Below, in pieces: positions 34,645 to 42,398 of a stretch of 64,000 nt of DNA; the stretch's first letter is position 1; each line of letters starts with the position of its first letter. Origin of the DNA: Parafrigoribacterium_A soli (GTDB lineage: Bacteria; Actinomycetota; Actinomycetes; Actinomycetales; Microbacteriaceae); the NCBI RefSeq assembly GCF_040227235.1, contig NZ_JBELNZ010000004.1, forward strand, positions 248,001 through 312,000. Direction: 5' to 3'. The translations under genes were made by a program, and so were the position numbers. Under the pieces are notes generated by a model. It searched no databases, was not told where the DNA came from, and was given only the letters and a program-made list of their open reading frames with translations.

Positions 34645-35820
34645 TTACTTTCGTTGCGACAGCGACAACTGCGCGTTGTTCGCCAGAATGCGGTCGTTGT
34701 TAACCATCACCGCCGTGCCGTAGGCGTCGCGGAGCAGCCGGCCGAGACTGACGTCGGAATCCTGACGATAACCGGCGATGCCCTCGACGAGCATTGCCTT
34801 CGAGACGATGTCGATGACGGACTCCGAGGCAGTGATTTTGAGCGAGTTGAAGGCGATCGCAGACGGAATGGAGCTCAGCGCACGCGGGTCATCCTTGCGG
34901 TCCTCGAAGGTGCGGAGGGCGTCGGCCACAACCGAGTCGAACGCAGATACGGCGCCCAGCAGTTCCGCGAGTCGTGTTGCGGCAGGGGGGAGCGTGCCGA
35001 TGGTCTTGCGCGCGGCGCGCTGCGTGGCGACCGTCGCGCGACGGGCAGCAGCGTGAGCGATACCGAGCCAGACGGCAGCCCAGAGGGAGTGCGAAACCGG
35101 CAGCATCGTCTGCGCCGAGATGGTGGCGTAGTCGACGGGGAGAATGTGATCCGTGGTCACCGAGGCCCGGAGGTCAAAGCCGGGCGAACACGTCCCTCTG
35201 AAGCCGAGGGTGTCCCACTGGCTGATCTGCTTCACGGTGGTGTCGGGGGCCGGGCAGATCACCAGAACCTGGTCAGACGGTGCGGCATCGGCTGCGCGGC
35301 GAGCGGTCGCAAGCACAAAGTCGGCGTGGGCCCCATAGGAGATGACAGGCGCCGTCTTCGACAGCATGACCCGACCGTCCTGATCAAACTCGACGGCGCA
35401 GCCGCTCGTGCGTGTGTCGCCACCGATGTTGATCTCGGTCGTCGCGGAGGCAAAGAGCGTGCCGTCCGTGACGAGCTGCTCCAGAATCCCGCGCACCGTG
35501 TGGGAATCGCCACCGTGTCGGATCAGGCACTGAACCTGGATCTGGTGCATCACGAAAATCATCGCGCTGGAAGAACACGCCTCGGCAAGGATGCTCGCCA
35601 CGCCGCCCAATTCGGCGACGGAGACACCCTCGCCACCGAGCGCCTCTGGCACCGCGGCTGCGAGAAGACCGGTCTCGCGCAATGCGGCGAGTGCCTCATG
35701 GGGAAAGCGCGCCTTCGCATCCACGTCGTCGGCATGCTCGCCCGCGATCCGCGCGACGCGGTCAGCGCGCTCGTTGAGCGAACCGCTGCCGCTGGGAGCG
35801 TCTGTCACCGCCTCACTCAC
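34645..35820 (-). CDS. Acyl-CoA dehydrogenase-like flavoprotein of the carrier-protein operon
   Basis: This 391-aa protein has the acyl-CoA dehydrogenase fold: ALAALRETGLLAAAVPEALG at the N-terminus, FASATTEINIGGDTRTS in the flavin-binding strand region, SQWDTLGFRGTCSPGFDLRA, and VEGIAGYRQDSDVSLGRLLR near the end. The usual YEGT loop, with its catalytic Glu, reads VMVNND here, so the base differs or the chemistry is not a classic dehydrogenation. A likely substrate is the aminoacyl or acyl thioester on the adjacent carrier protein. The start is a GTG at 35820 overlapping the upstream stop by 8 nt; the frame is open further upstream, but that part lies within the carrier-protein gene. Confidence 0.85.
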   Translation of the reverse strand: MSEAVTDAPSGSGSLNERADRVARIAGEHADDVDAKARFPHEALAALRETGLLAAAVPEALGGEGVSVAELGGVASILAEACSSSAMIFVMHQIQVQCLIRHGGDSHTVRGILEQLVTDGTLFASATTEINIGGDTRTSGCAVEFDQDGRVMLSKTAPVISYGAHADFVLATARRAADAAPSDQVLVICPAPDTTVKQISQWDTLGFRGTCSPGFDLRASVTTDHILPVDYATISAQTMLPVSHSLWAAVWLGIAHAAARRATVATQRAARKTIGTLPPAATRLAELLGAVSAFDSVVADALRTFEDRKDDPRALSSIPSAIAFNSLKITASESVIDIVSKAMLVEGIAGYRQDSDVSLGRLLRDAYGTAVMVNNDRILANNAQLSLSQRK

Positions 35821-36466
35821 CGTTGTTCGCCGACCCTGCGTCGACAAGGCTGCGAACGGCGGCCTCGATGGAGACCACCGAGCTAAAGGTGTCCCGACTG
35901 AGTAGGTCGTCCGAGAATTCGACCCCCAGTTCGTCCTCAATCGCGAGCATGACATTGACGGTGGCGTGCGACGTCAGTCCCGCGGCATAGAGGTCATCGG
36001 TGTCGCCGAGGTCGCTGATGGGGGTGATCAGGTGGCCGTATGCACCGATCGCCTCGCGAATCGTGTTCTTCATAGTTCTGCGGTCCTTTCGGGTGACCAG
36101 TGTGAGTGCGGTGGCCATCACGCGATCGGCGTCATGACTGAGCGAGATGGAAATCTTCCCGATACCCTGACGCGCCGCTGCCTCTCGGGCGAGGCCATGG
36201 ACCCTGACCAGGGGCGCCCCAGTCGGAGCGATAGCGATCTCGATATCGCGGTAGGGCAGAGCGGCCGACGACGGCAGTCGCAAGACTTTTGCAACCGCCT
36301 CCTTACCCGCAAAACGCGCGGCGAGCCGCTGCGGATTGAGGTTGCTCTGCCGGAGCTCGATCGGGGTGAACAAGCGGTTCAGGTAGCGCTCTCCGAATGT
36401 TCGGACCGACTCTTCAAGATCTGACACAGTGAACAGGTCAGTTCCGATTCGGGCATGCGAAAGCAT
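35813..36466 (-). CDS. Holo-ACP synthase fused to an acyl carrier protein
   Basis: The 217-aa ORF has two complete domains. Residues 1-125 are an AcpS-type phosphopantetheinyl transferase: IGTDLFTVSDLEESV (metal-binding Asp), ERYLNRLFTPIEL, RLAARFAGKEAVAKVL (Glu) and ISISLSHDADRVMA. Residues 131-217 are a carrier protein: DDLYAAGLTSHATVNVMLAI, with Ser165 as the likely phosphopantetheine site. An internal ATG (Met131, 36076) has AAAGGA about 11 nt upstream and could also yield a free carrier. GAGGGG precedes the first ATG. It is the first gene of the operon continuing with dehydrogenase, ligase and hydrolase, so the operon carries its own activating enzyme and carrier. Confidence 0.9.
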   Translation of the reverse strand: MLSHARIGTDLFTVSDLEESVRTFGERYLNRLFTPIELRQSNLNPQRLAARFAGKEAVAKVLRLPSSAALPYRDIEIAIAPTGAPLVRVHGLAREAAARQGIGKISISLSHDADRVMATALTLVTRKDRRTMKNTIREAIGAYGHLITPISDLGDTDDLYAAGLTSHATVNVMLAIEDELGVEFSDDLLSRDTFSSVVSIEAAVRSLVDAGSANNGE

Positions 36467-36558
36467 GATGTTGTTCCCCTCGGGTTAGGGATGAGAGGCC
36501 CACGGTTCGGGTCGTATGGCCGAATTTAATGGTAGTCCGAGAGATGCACATCTTCTAC

Positions 36559-36582
36559 GGGGTAGAACCCCCATTCTGAGGG
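36559..36582. promoter_or_regulatory. C-rich regulatory motifs upstream of the carrier-protein operon
   Basis: GGGGT-AGA-ACCCC (36559-36571) is a perfect inverted repeat and runs into ACCCCC-ATTCT-GAGGG (36567-36582). The latter matches motifs at 57422-57437 and, inverted, at 31861-31876. The position, 90-115 bp before the first start codon, fits an activator site. Confidence 0.55.
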
Positions 36583-36653
36583 CCAGCGGGCCGCCCGGAC
36601 CGGATCTGGAAGGGAACCAGACCGATCCCGGCATGCCAACCGACCGCGAGGGC

Positions 36654-37679
36654 TCACGAGGCGGAACGCTGCGCCGCCGGTCGACGTCGCATGGTGGGCT
36701 CGGCGACCTCCGGCCCGCGATAGACCATGTCCATGGCGCCGATACTCTCCCCGGGTGGCACGAGCGCGTCGATCCGGTCGAGCACCTCGTCCGAGAGGGA
36801 GACGTCGACTCCCGCGAGCGTATCTTCGAGCTGCTCCATCGTCCGTGGCCCAGCGATGGCGGAGGTCACGCCTGGGTGCGCAATCACGAAGGCCATCGCG
36901 AGGTGGGTCAGTTTCACGCCGACCTCATCCGACAGCGCAATGAGTTGCTCCACCGCGGCGAGGCGGCGCTCATCGCGGAAGTGGCTCATGCCGGTTCTGG
37001 TGGAGCGGAAATTGTCGTTCTCGCCGGCCGCACGATACCTGCCCGTGAGGGTGCCTCCGGCGAGCGGGCTGTAGACCAGAGTGCCCATGCCGTAGCGCTG
37101 TGCCACGGGGAGGATCTCCCGCTCAATCTCGCGGTCGAGGATTGAATAGTTCGGCTGCTCGGTGCGGAACCTTTCGAAGCCGCGTCGTTCCGACATCCAC
37201 TGGGCTTCGACGATCTCGGAACCGCGCATGGAGGAGGTTCCGATCGCGCGCACCTTGCCCTGGCGCACAAGATCGGTGAGCGCGGACAGCGTCTCGTCGA
37301 TGTCAGTCTCCGGGTCGGGTCGGTGCAGCTGGTACAGGTCGATGTGGTCGGTCTGCAGATTGCGGAGCGAGCGCTCGACCGCCTGCATGATCCAGCGACG
37401 AGAGGCGCCGCGGTGGTTCACGTCGTCGTCGACCGGGCCCCAGAACTTGGTGGCGAGCACGACCTCGTCGCGACGACCCTTGATCGCCTCGCCGACGACC
37501 TCCTCCGAGTCGCCGTAGCGGTCCGCCGTGTCGATGAAGTTGATGCCGGCATCGAGCGCGCGGTGGATGATCGCGATGCCATCACTCCGCTCCGGATTGC
37601 CCATGGCTCCCAGCATCATCGCGCCGAGTGCGAACGGGGTCACCTTCATTCCGGTGCGGCCCAGTGTGCGGTACTGCAT
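36654..37679 (-). CDS. Aldo/keto reductase
   Basis: This 341-aa (beta/alpha)8 NADPH-dependent oxidoreductase starts MQYRTLGRTGMKVTPFALGA. Catalytic tetrad residues appear as Asp and Tyr in INFIDTADRYGDSEEV, Lys in VVLATKFWGP and His in DHIDLYQLHRPDP. The C-terminal IAGPRTMEQLEDTLAG binds cofactor. GAGGAG precedes the ATG at 37679. It is divergent from a TetR gene, with two operators between, so it is probably the regulator's main target. Confidence 0.92.
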   Translation of the reverse strand: MQYRTLGRTGMKVTPFALGAMMLGAMGNPERSDGIAIIHRALDAGINFIDTADRYGDSEEVVGEAIKGRRDEVVLATKFWGPVDDDVNHRGASRRWIMQAVERSLRNLQTDHIDLYQLHRPDPETDIDETLSALTDLVRQGKVRAIGTSSMRGSEIVEAQWMSERRGFERFRTEQPNYSILDREIEREILPVAQRYGMGTLVYSPLAGGTLTGRYRAAGENDNFRSTRTGMSHFRDERRLAAVEQLIALSDEVGVKLTHLAMAFVIAHPGVTSAIAGPRTMEQLEDTLAGVDVSLSDEVLDRIDALVPPGESIGAMDMVYRGPEVAEPTMRRRPAAQRSAS

Positions 37680-37764
37680 GGTGTGCTCCTCGCGTTTGTA
37701 GTGGAATCGGACAGCTCGGGACCTACGATGGGTAGAACCGGAACGTCGCTCCGTGTACTCTTGT

Positions 37765-37817
37765 GATAAGCGGAACATTGTTTCGCTTATCGCCACTCTA
37801 TACGGAACACTGTTCCG
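37765..37817. promoter_or_regulatory. Two TetR-type operators between aldo/keto reductase and TetR genes
   Basis: Site 1 (37765-37791) has outer arms GATAAGCG and CGCTTATC that are exact inverse complements around GAACATTGTTT. Site 2 (37803-37817) is the perfect palindrome CGGAACACTGTTCCG. Both share a GGAACA core. They lie in the promoter zone of both genes. Confidence 0.8.
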
Positions 37818-37842
37818 GATACAACAGGAGATCTTTCAGCGC

Positions 37843-38436
37843 ATGTCCACGAGCACCGAGAACACGACGGATGCCGCACCGCGCCGCCTTCGCGCCGACG
37901 CGCGCCAGAACGTCGACGCGCTGATCGAGGCCGCGAAGGCGACGTTCGCCGAGTCGGGAGTGGATGCGCCCGTGCGCGCGATTGCGGAGCGAGCGGGGGT
38001 CGGCGTAGGCACGCTGTACCGACACTTTCCGCTGCGTTCAGACCTCATCTCGGCCGTGTTCCGGCGCGAGATGGACGCCTGCGTCGATGCCGCTCCCCCA
38101 CTCGAAGCCGAGTATCCGCCCGGCGAGGCGCTCGACCGGTGGATCATGCGCTACACCCAGTTCGTCGCCGCCAAGCGCGGCCTCGCGGCCGCGCTGCACT
38201 CCGGGGACTCCGCTTACGAGCCACTCGCCGAGTACTTCTCCACGCGTCTCGCGCCCACGCTCGATCGACTTCTCGGCGCGGCACGAGCGTCTGGCGACAT
38301 CGTCGAGCGGGTCGACGCCGCGGAGTTCCTCGGCGCCGTCGCGAATCTCTGCCACGGCGCCGGACCCGGCGCATCCGAGGACTCGGGACGTGCGGAGCGG
38401 ATGGTGCGGCTGCTGCTCGCGGGGCTGCGCGCCTAG
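37843..38436 (+). CDS. TetR-family transcriptional regulator
   Basis: This 197-aa repressor has an N-terminal HTH: RQNVDALIEAAKATFAESGV, VRAIAERAGVGVGTLYRHFP and LRSDLISAVF. The C-terminal helical ligand-binding domain ends AERMVRLLLAGLRA. The ATG at 37843 is chosen over one at 37753 because the longer form would run through both operators. It probably represses the divergent aldo/keto reductase and itself. Confidence 0.9.
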   Translation: MSTSTENTTDAAPRRLRADARQNVDALIEAAKATFAESGVDAPVRAIAERAGVGVGTLYRHFPLRSDLISAVFRREMDACVDAAPPLEAEYPPGEALDRWIMRYTQFVAAKRGLAAALHSGDSAYEPLAEYFSTRLAPTLDRLLGAARASGDIVERVDAAEFLGAVANLCHGAGPGASEDSGRAERMVRLLLAGLRA

Positions 38437-38476
38437 GCGGCGCGGCGCGGGCCGGCAGCCAGAACCAGCGTTGGGG

Positions 38477-38549
38477 AGCCGCCTGTCAGAATCGAACTGA
38501 CGACCTTCTCATTACGAGTGAGATGCTCTACCGACTGAGCTAAGGCGGC
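38477..38549 (-). tRNA. tRNA-Thr (anticodon CGT)
   Basis: The minus strand starts GCCGCCTTAGCTCAGTCGGT and folds as a full 73-nt cloverleaf: acceptor GCCGCCT/AGGCGGC, D-arm with AGCTCAGTCGGTAGAGC, anticodon arm with loop CTCGTAA and T-arm with GTTCGATTC. No CCA is encoded. Confidence 0.97.
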
Positions 38550-38672
38550 GTGTGCCCGTTGCCGAGCGCACAGCAAGAAAGCTTAGCCGATGACGGCGGG
38601 TATACCGTCACCGATCGGCCGGCCGCCCCATGCCGGTCGGGACGCTCACGCGCGACGCACCCGATGGTGACT

Positions 38673-38712
38673 TGACAACCACGGGTTGACACTGACAACC
38701 CAGGGTTGACAC
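38673..38712. promoter_or_regulatory. Two palindromic operator-like sites before the second small HTH gene
   Basis: TTGACAACCACGGGTTGACA and CTGACAACCCAGGGTTGACA lie back to back with centres 20-22 bp apart. Each is a near-perfect inverted repeat (GACAACC-N3-GGTTGAC). The half sites match those before the small HTH gene at 20103. They end about 10 bp before the start codon. Confidence 0.7.
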
Positions 38713-38721
38713 ACTGTACGC

Positions 38722-38937
38722 ATGAATGAGATCACCCCGTCGCAACGCCAAACCTTCGACCGACTCATCGACATCCGCAGCAAGGCCATCGAGCACGCCC
38801 GGCTCGCCCGAGAACTCTCGGTCCAGCGGCGTGCCATGATTGACGAACTCCTCGCGCAAGGCTTCTCGCAGGCCGATATTGCGCGTGAACTCGGAGTGAG
38901 CCGCCAGGCCATTCAGAAGATGATGGCGGCCCACTGA
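38722..38937 (+). CDS. Small helix-turn-helix regulator, 71 aa
   Basis: It begins MNEITPSQRQTFDRLIDIRS, a helical N-terminal half. The C-terminal HTH is GFSQADIARELGVSRQAIQK. Architecture and recognition helix resemble the 70-aa protein at 20103, and both are preceded by GGTTGAC palindrome pairs. Autoregulation is the simplest inference. Its targets are unknown; the nearest genes are tRNA-Thr and a convergent lipoprotein hydrolase. Confidence 0.82.
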   Translation: MNEITPSQRQTFDRLIDIRSKAIEHARLARELSVQRRAMIDELLAQGFSQADIARELGVSRQAIQKMMAAH

Positions 38938-38962
38938 CGCCAGACCGGCCCCGACGCCGCAA

Positions 38963-40507
38963 TCAGCAGTGCGGGTCGGATGTGGGCACCTTGCCGTGCA
39001 GGAGGAAGTCGTCGACCGTGTTGTTCACGCAGGCGTTCGACTTGTTGTACGCGGTGTGGCCCTCGCCCTCGTACGTGACGAGCTGCGCGTTGGCGAGCTC
39101 CTTCGACACGTTGACCGCCCACTGGTACGGCGTCGCAGGGTCGTTGGTGGTGCCGACGACGAGGATCGGTGCCGAGTCCTTGGCGGCAATCGGGCCGCGC
39201 TCGCGCGTGGACGGGATCGGCCACTGGCTGCAGGTGTCGCCGTACGCCATCTGCGGGCCGAACACGGGAGCGAGCTTGGCCAGCTGCTGCGCCTGGCTGC
39301 GCAGGGTGGCCTGGCTGCCATCCGTCTTGTAGTCCAGGCAGTTGATGGCGATGAACGCCTCGGTCTGGTTGTCGGCGTAGCTGCCGTTCGGCTTGCGATC
39401 GTTGTAACTGTCAGCGAGCTGGAACGCGAAGTCGGCCTCGCCGTTCATCACATCGGTGAACAGCTCTGTGAGCGCGCTCCAGTTGCTGCGGCTATAGAGC
39501 GGCAGGATGATCGCGTTGAACATGGTGGAGCTACCGAGCTGTCGGCCGTCCTTGGCCCGCAGTGGGCTGGCATTCAGACTGTCGAGCAGCGCGCGCACCT
39601 CGCCCATGGCGCTGTTCACGGCCTTGGTGCCGCTGCCGGAGAATGGGCAATCCTTGCCGGTGAGGCAGTCAGCGATGTACGCCCGCAGTGCGTTCTCGAA
39701 ACCCTGGGCCTGCACAGAGGTGACGTCGAAGTCGGTCGTTGCCGGGTCGACGACACCGTCGAAGACGAGTCGGCCGGTCTTTTTCGGGTACAGCTCCGCG
39801 TAGGTGGAGCCGAGCAGCGTGCCGTACGAGTACCCGAGGTAGTTGAGTTTCTTGTCGCCGAGGATGGCGCGCAGCAGGTCCAGGTCGCGTGCCGCACTCA
39901 CGGTGTCAACGAAGCCCAGGAGCTTGCCGGTGTGCTCGAGGCAGGCCTCGCCGAACTTCTTCGAGGCCGCGTTCTGGGCGGCGAGCCACGCATCCGAACC
40001 GATCTTGCCTGGCGTGATGTCGTAGAGAAAGGCATCCATGTCGCTCGGGTTCGGGTAGCACTTGACGGCGGACGACCTGTTGACGCCGCGCGGATCGAAG
40101 CCGACCACGTCGTACTGCGACTTGAGCTTCGCGTCGACGGCGTAGTCGAGGCTGTCGGCAATGAACGAGTACCCGGATGCGCCGGGGCCGCCGGGGTTCA
40201 CGAGCAGCGAGCCGAGGCGGTCACCCGATGCCACGTGGCGGATCAGCGCGAGCTTGATCGAGCCGTCGGCGGGGTGCTTCCAGTCGAGCGGGGCCGTGGC
40301 CTGGGTGCACTGAAACGCGCCCTTCTCGCAACTCGACCACTTGAGTACCTGGCTGTAGAAGGGCGTGAGCTCGGCCGCGACCTTCTCCTTGACCGGACTT
40401 GACGTCGCCGGCGCCTGCTTCGGCAGGAAGGCCGTGACGCAGCCGGTGAGCGGAAGCACGACGGCGAGCGCCGCGGCGACGAGCACCACTCTCAGGCGCG
40501 ACTTCAT
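38963..40507 (-). CDS. TAP-like alpha/beta hydrolase lipoprotein (tripeptidyl aminopeptidase-like)
   Basis: This 514-aa exported hydrolase has a lipoprotein signal (VVLPLTGC, lipidated Cys23). The oxyanion region is LLVNPGGPGASGYSFI and the nucleophile elbow is YLGYSYGTLLGSTYAELYP with Ser. The C-terminal domain with PILVVGTTNDPATPYQWAV and the catalytic His in EGEGHTAYN fits the TAP-like domain of actinobacterial secreted aminopeptidases. It would release N-terminal peptides outside the membrane. Its ATG overlaps the holB stop (ATGA). Confidence 0.9.
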   Translation of the reverse strand: MKSRLRVVLVAAALAVVLPLTGCVTAFLPKQAPATSSPVKEKVAAELTPFYSQVLKWSSCEKGAFQCTQATAPLDWKHPADGSIKLALIRHVASGDRLGSLLVNPGGPGASGYSFIADSLDYAVDAKLKSQYDVVGFDPRGVNRSSAVKCYPNPSDMDAFLYDITPGKIGSDAWLAAQNAASKKFGEACLEHTGKLLGFVDTVSAARDLDLLRAILGDKKLNYLGYSYGTLLGSTYAELYPKKTGRLVFDGVVDPATTDFDVTSVQAQGFENALRAYIADCLTGKDCPFSGSGTKAVNSAMGEVRALLDSLNASPLRAKDGRQLGSSTMFNAIILPLYSRSNWSALTELFTDVMNGEADFAFQLADSYNDRKPNGSYADNQTEAFIAINCLDYKTDGSQATLRSQAQQLAKLAPVFGPQMAYGDTCSQWPIPSTRERGPIAAKDSAPILVVGTTNDPATPYQWAVNVSKELANAQLVTYEGEGHTAYNKSNACVNNTVDDFLLHGKVPTSDPHC

Positions 40508-41721
40508 CTGGTTCCGTTCGGTGCTGCGTCGCGACGGGCCTTCGCCGTGCCCGCGTTCACGACCGAGATGAGCATGGCCTCGAGAGCGAGCGCGGGCGCG
40601 ACGTTGCCGTCGATGCGGCGGCGAGCCGTGGCAATCGCATCCATCGTGGCCAGCGTGGCCGCGGGCACGGTTGCGTCCGCTGCGGCGAGCAGCCGCGAGT
40701 GGATGCTGAGGTTGATCGGTTCGAGCGGCGACCCCAACTGCAGCAGCAGCACATCCCGATACAGCGAGAGCAGGTCGACGAGGATGCGGTCGATGCCGTC
40801 GCGCAGGCTCCTGGTTGCCCGGCGCTTCTGGTCTTCCTCGAGCGACTTGAGTTGGCTGCGCAGCGCGGGCGGAATCGTGCCGCCTGGCGCGATGCCGAGC
40901 GAGCGGAGGGTGGCCTCGCGCTCCTCAGCGTCGCGCTCCTCGGTGATCGCCTTGGCGTCGGCGCCGGCGAGTTCGAGCAGGGTCGCGGCGGCGATCACGG
41001 CGTCAGAGACCGAGCGGATGTCGAGGGCCGTCTCGAGCGTCTTCTGGCGTCGATCGCGCGCCTCGGCATTGGTGGCCAAGCGGTGCGCCATTCCGATGTG
41101 GCTCTGGGCCTCGCGCGCGGCGCGGATCGCCGTCGGCAGGTCTACCCCGTCGCGGCGGGAGATGAGTTCGGCCACCTCCTCGACGGCGGGAACCCGCAGC
41201 CGCACCGTGCGCACGCGCGAGCGGATCGTGGGGATGAGGTCGGCCTCGCTCGGTGCGCAGAGGATCCACACGGTGCGCGGCGGCGGCTCCTCGAGTGCCT
41301 TGAGCAGCACGTTGGACGCGCGCTCCTGCATGCGGTCGGCGTCTTCGATGACCATGACGCGATAGCGGCCCAGCGACGGGGAGAACTGTGAGCTCGAGAC
41401 GATCTTGCGCACGTCATCCATCTTGATGATCACGCCTTCGGTGCTAAGCACGGCGAGATCCGGATGTGTGCGGGCGGCCACCTGACGCGCGGTCGCCTCG
41501 TCACCCTCCGGCCCGGCGGGGCTGAGCAGCGCGGTCGCGAAGGCGTAGGCCAGATTCGAGCGGCCGGAGCCGGGTGGCCCCGTGATGAGCCAGGAGTGGG
41601 TCATGGCCGACTCGCTGATCGCGGCGTCGCCGAGGGACGAGTCGGCTGCGGCGGCCTTGAACACCGCGATGGCGTCGGCCTGGCCGGTCAATTCATCCCA
41701 CACGGTCACATGGGCAAGCAT
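40504..41721 (-). CDS. holB: DNA polymerase III subunit delta'
   Basis: This 405-aa clamp-loader subunit begins VTVWDELTGQADAIAVFKAA after a short MLAH. The AAA+ Walker A is degenerate (GPPGSGRSNLAYAF, with Arg for Lys), as is normal for delta', which does not hydrolyse ATP. Sensor-type segments are VMVIEDADRMQERASNVLLK and LEEPPPRTVWILCAPS. The neighbours tmk and topA are in the order usual for actinobacteria. The downstream lipoprotein gene overlaps by 4 nt. Confidence 0.93.
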   Translation of the reverse strand: MLAHVTVWDELTGQADAIAVFKAAAADSSLGDAAISESAMTHSWLITGPPGSGRSNLAYAFATALLSPAGPEGDEATARQVAARTHPDLAVLSTEGVIIKMDDVRKIVSSSQFSPSLGRYRVMVIEDADRMQERASNVLLKALEEPPPRTVWILCAPSEADLIPTIRSRVRTVRLRVPAVEEVAELISRRDGVDLPTAIRAAREAQSHIGMAHRLATNAEARDRRQKTLETALDIRSVSDAVIAAATLLELAGADAKAITEERDAEEREATLRSLGIAPGGTIPPALRSQLKSLEEDQKRRATRSLRDGIDRILVDLLSLYRDVLLLQLGSPLEPINLSIHSRLLAAADATVPAATLATMDAIATARRRIDGNVAPALALEAMLISVVNAGTAKARRDAAPNGTR

Positions 41722-41754
41722 AAAGGTCGCGACTGACCGTGGGCCGCGCGCGCG

Positions 41755-42393
41755 TCAGCGGGCGAGGAGGGGTTCCACCCGGGCACGGATGGCGGCGGCG
41801 ATCGACTCGACGGAGTCCGTGGCGGCGAGCACGAGGAAGCGCTGCGGTTCCGCGGCCGCGAGCTTGAGGTAGCTGGCACGCACCCGCGCGTGGAAGTCGC
41901 GCTTTTCGGCCTCGAGCCGGTCGTACCTGGTGCGCGCCTGATCGAGTCTGGCGCGCCCGACCTCCTCGTCGAGATCGAGCAGGATCGTCACATCCGGCAG
42001 CAGACCCTCGACCGCCCACAGCGACAGGTCGCGCACCTCCGTGCCGTCGAGCACGCGGCCCGCCCCCTGGTAGGCCACGGAGGAGTCGAGATACCGATCC
42101 TGGATGACGACCTCGCCGCGTTCCAGCGCCGGTCGTACCTTGGTCGCGATGTGATGTGCGCGGTCCGCGGCGTAGAGCAGCGCCTCCGCTCGCGGGGCGA
42201 TGTCTCCGCGCCGGTGCAGCACGATCTCGCGCAGCTCGTTGCCGAGGTCGGTGCCGCCCGGCTCGCGCGTGCGCACCACGGTGTGTCCGACATCCGTCAG
42301 CCACGCCTCGAGCAGCCCGGCCTGGGTGGACTTGCCCGAACCGTCGCCGCCCTCGAGGGTGATGAACAGGCCCGGATGCGCTGCGCCGCTCAT
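41755..42393 (-). CDS. tmk: Thymidylate kinase
   Basis: This 212-aa P-loop kinase converts dTMP to dTDP. The phosphate loop is ITLEGGDGSGKSTQAGLL, the DR(Y/H)-type motif is IQDRYLDSSVAYQG, and TREPGGTDLGNELREI is diagnostic for Tmk. It lies 5 nt after topA and 33 nt before holB on the same strand, so the three are probably co-transcribed. Confidence 0.95.
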   Translation of the reverse strand: MSGAAHPGLFITLEGGDGSGKSTQAGLLEAWLTDVGHTVVRTREPGGTDLGNELREIVLHRRGDIAPRAEALLYAADRAHHIATKVRPALERGEVVIQDRYLDSSVAYQGAGRVLDGTEVRDLSLWAVEGLLPDVTILLDLDEEVGRARLDQARTRYDRLEAEKRDFHARVRASYLKLAAAEPQRFLVLAATDSVESIAAAIRARVEPLLAR

Positions 42394-42398
42394 GCGTT

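Noticed and set aside
37803..37817. CGGAACACTGTTCCG considered as a LexA box
   Set aside because: The spacer is 3 rather than 4 bp and the outer bases do not fit TCGAAC-N4-GTTCGA; its place between tetR and its target fits a TetR operator better.
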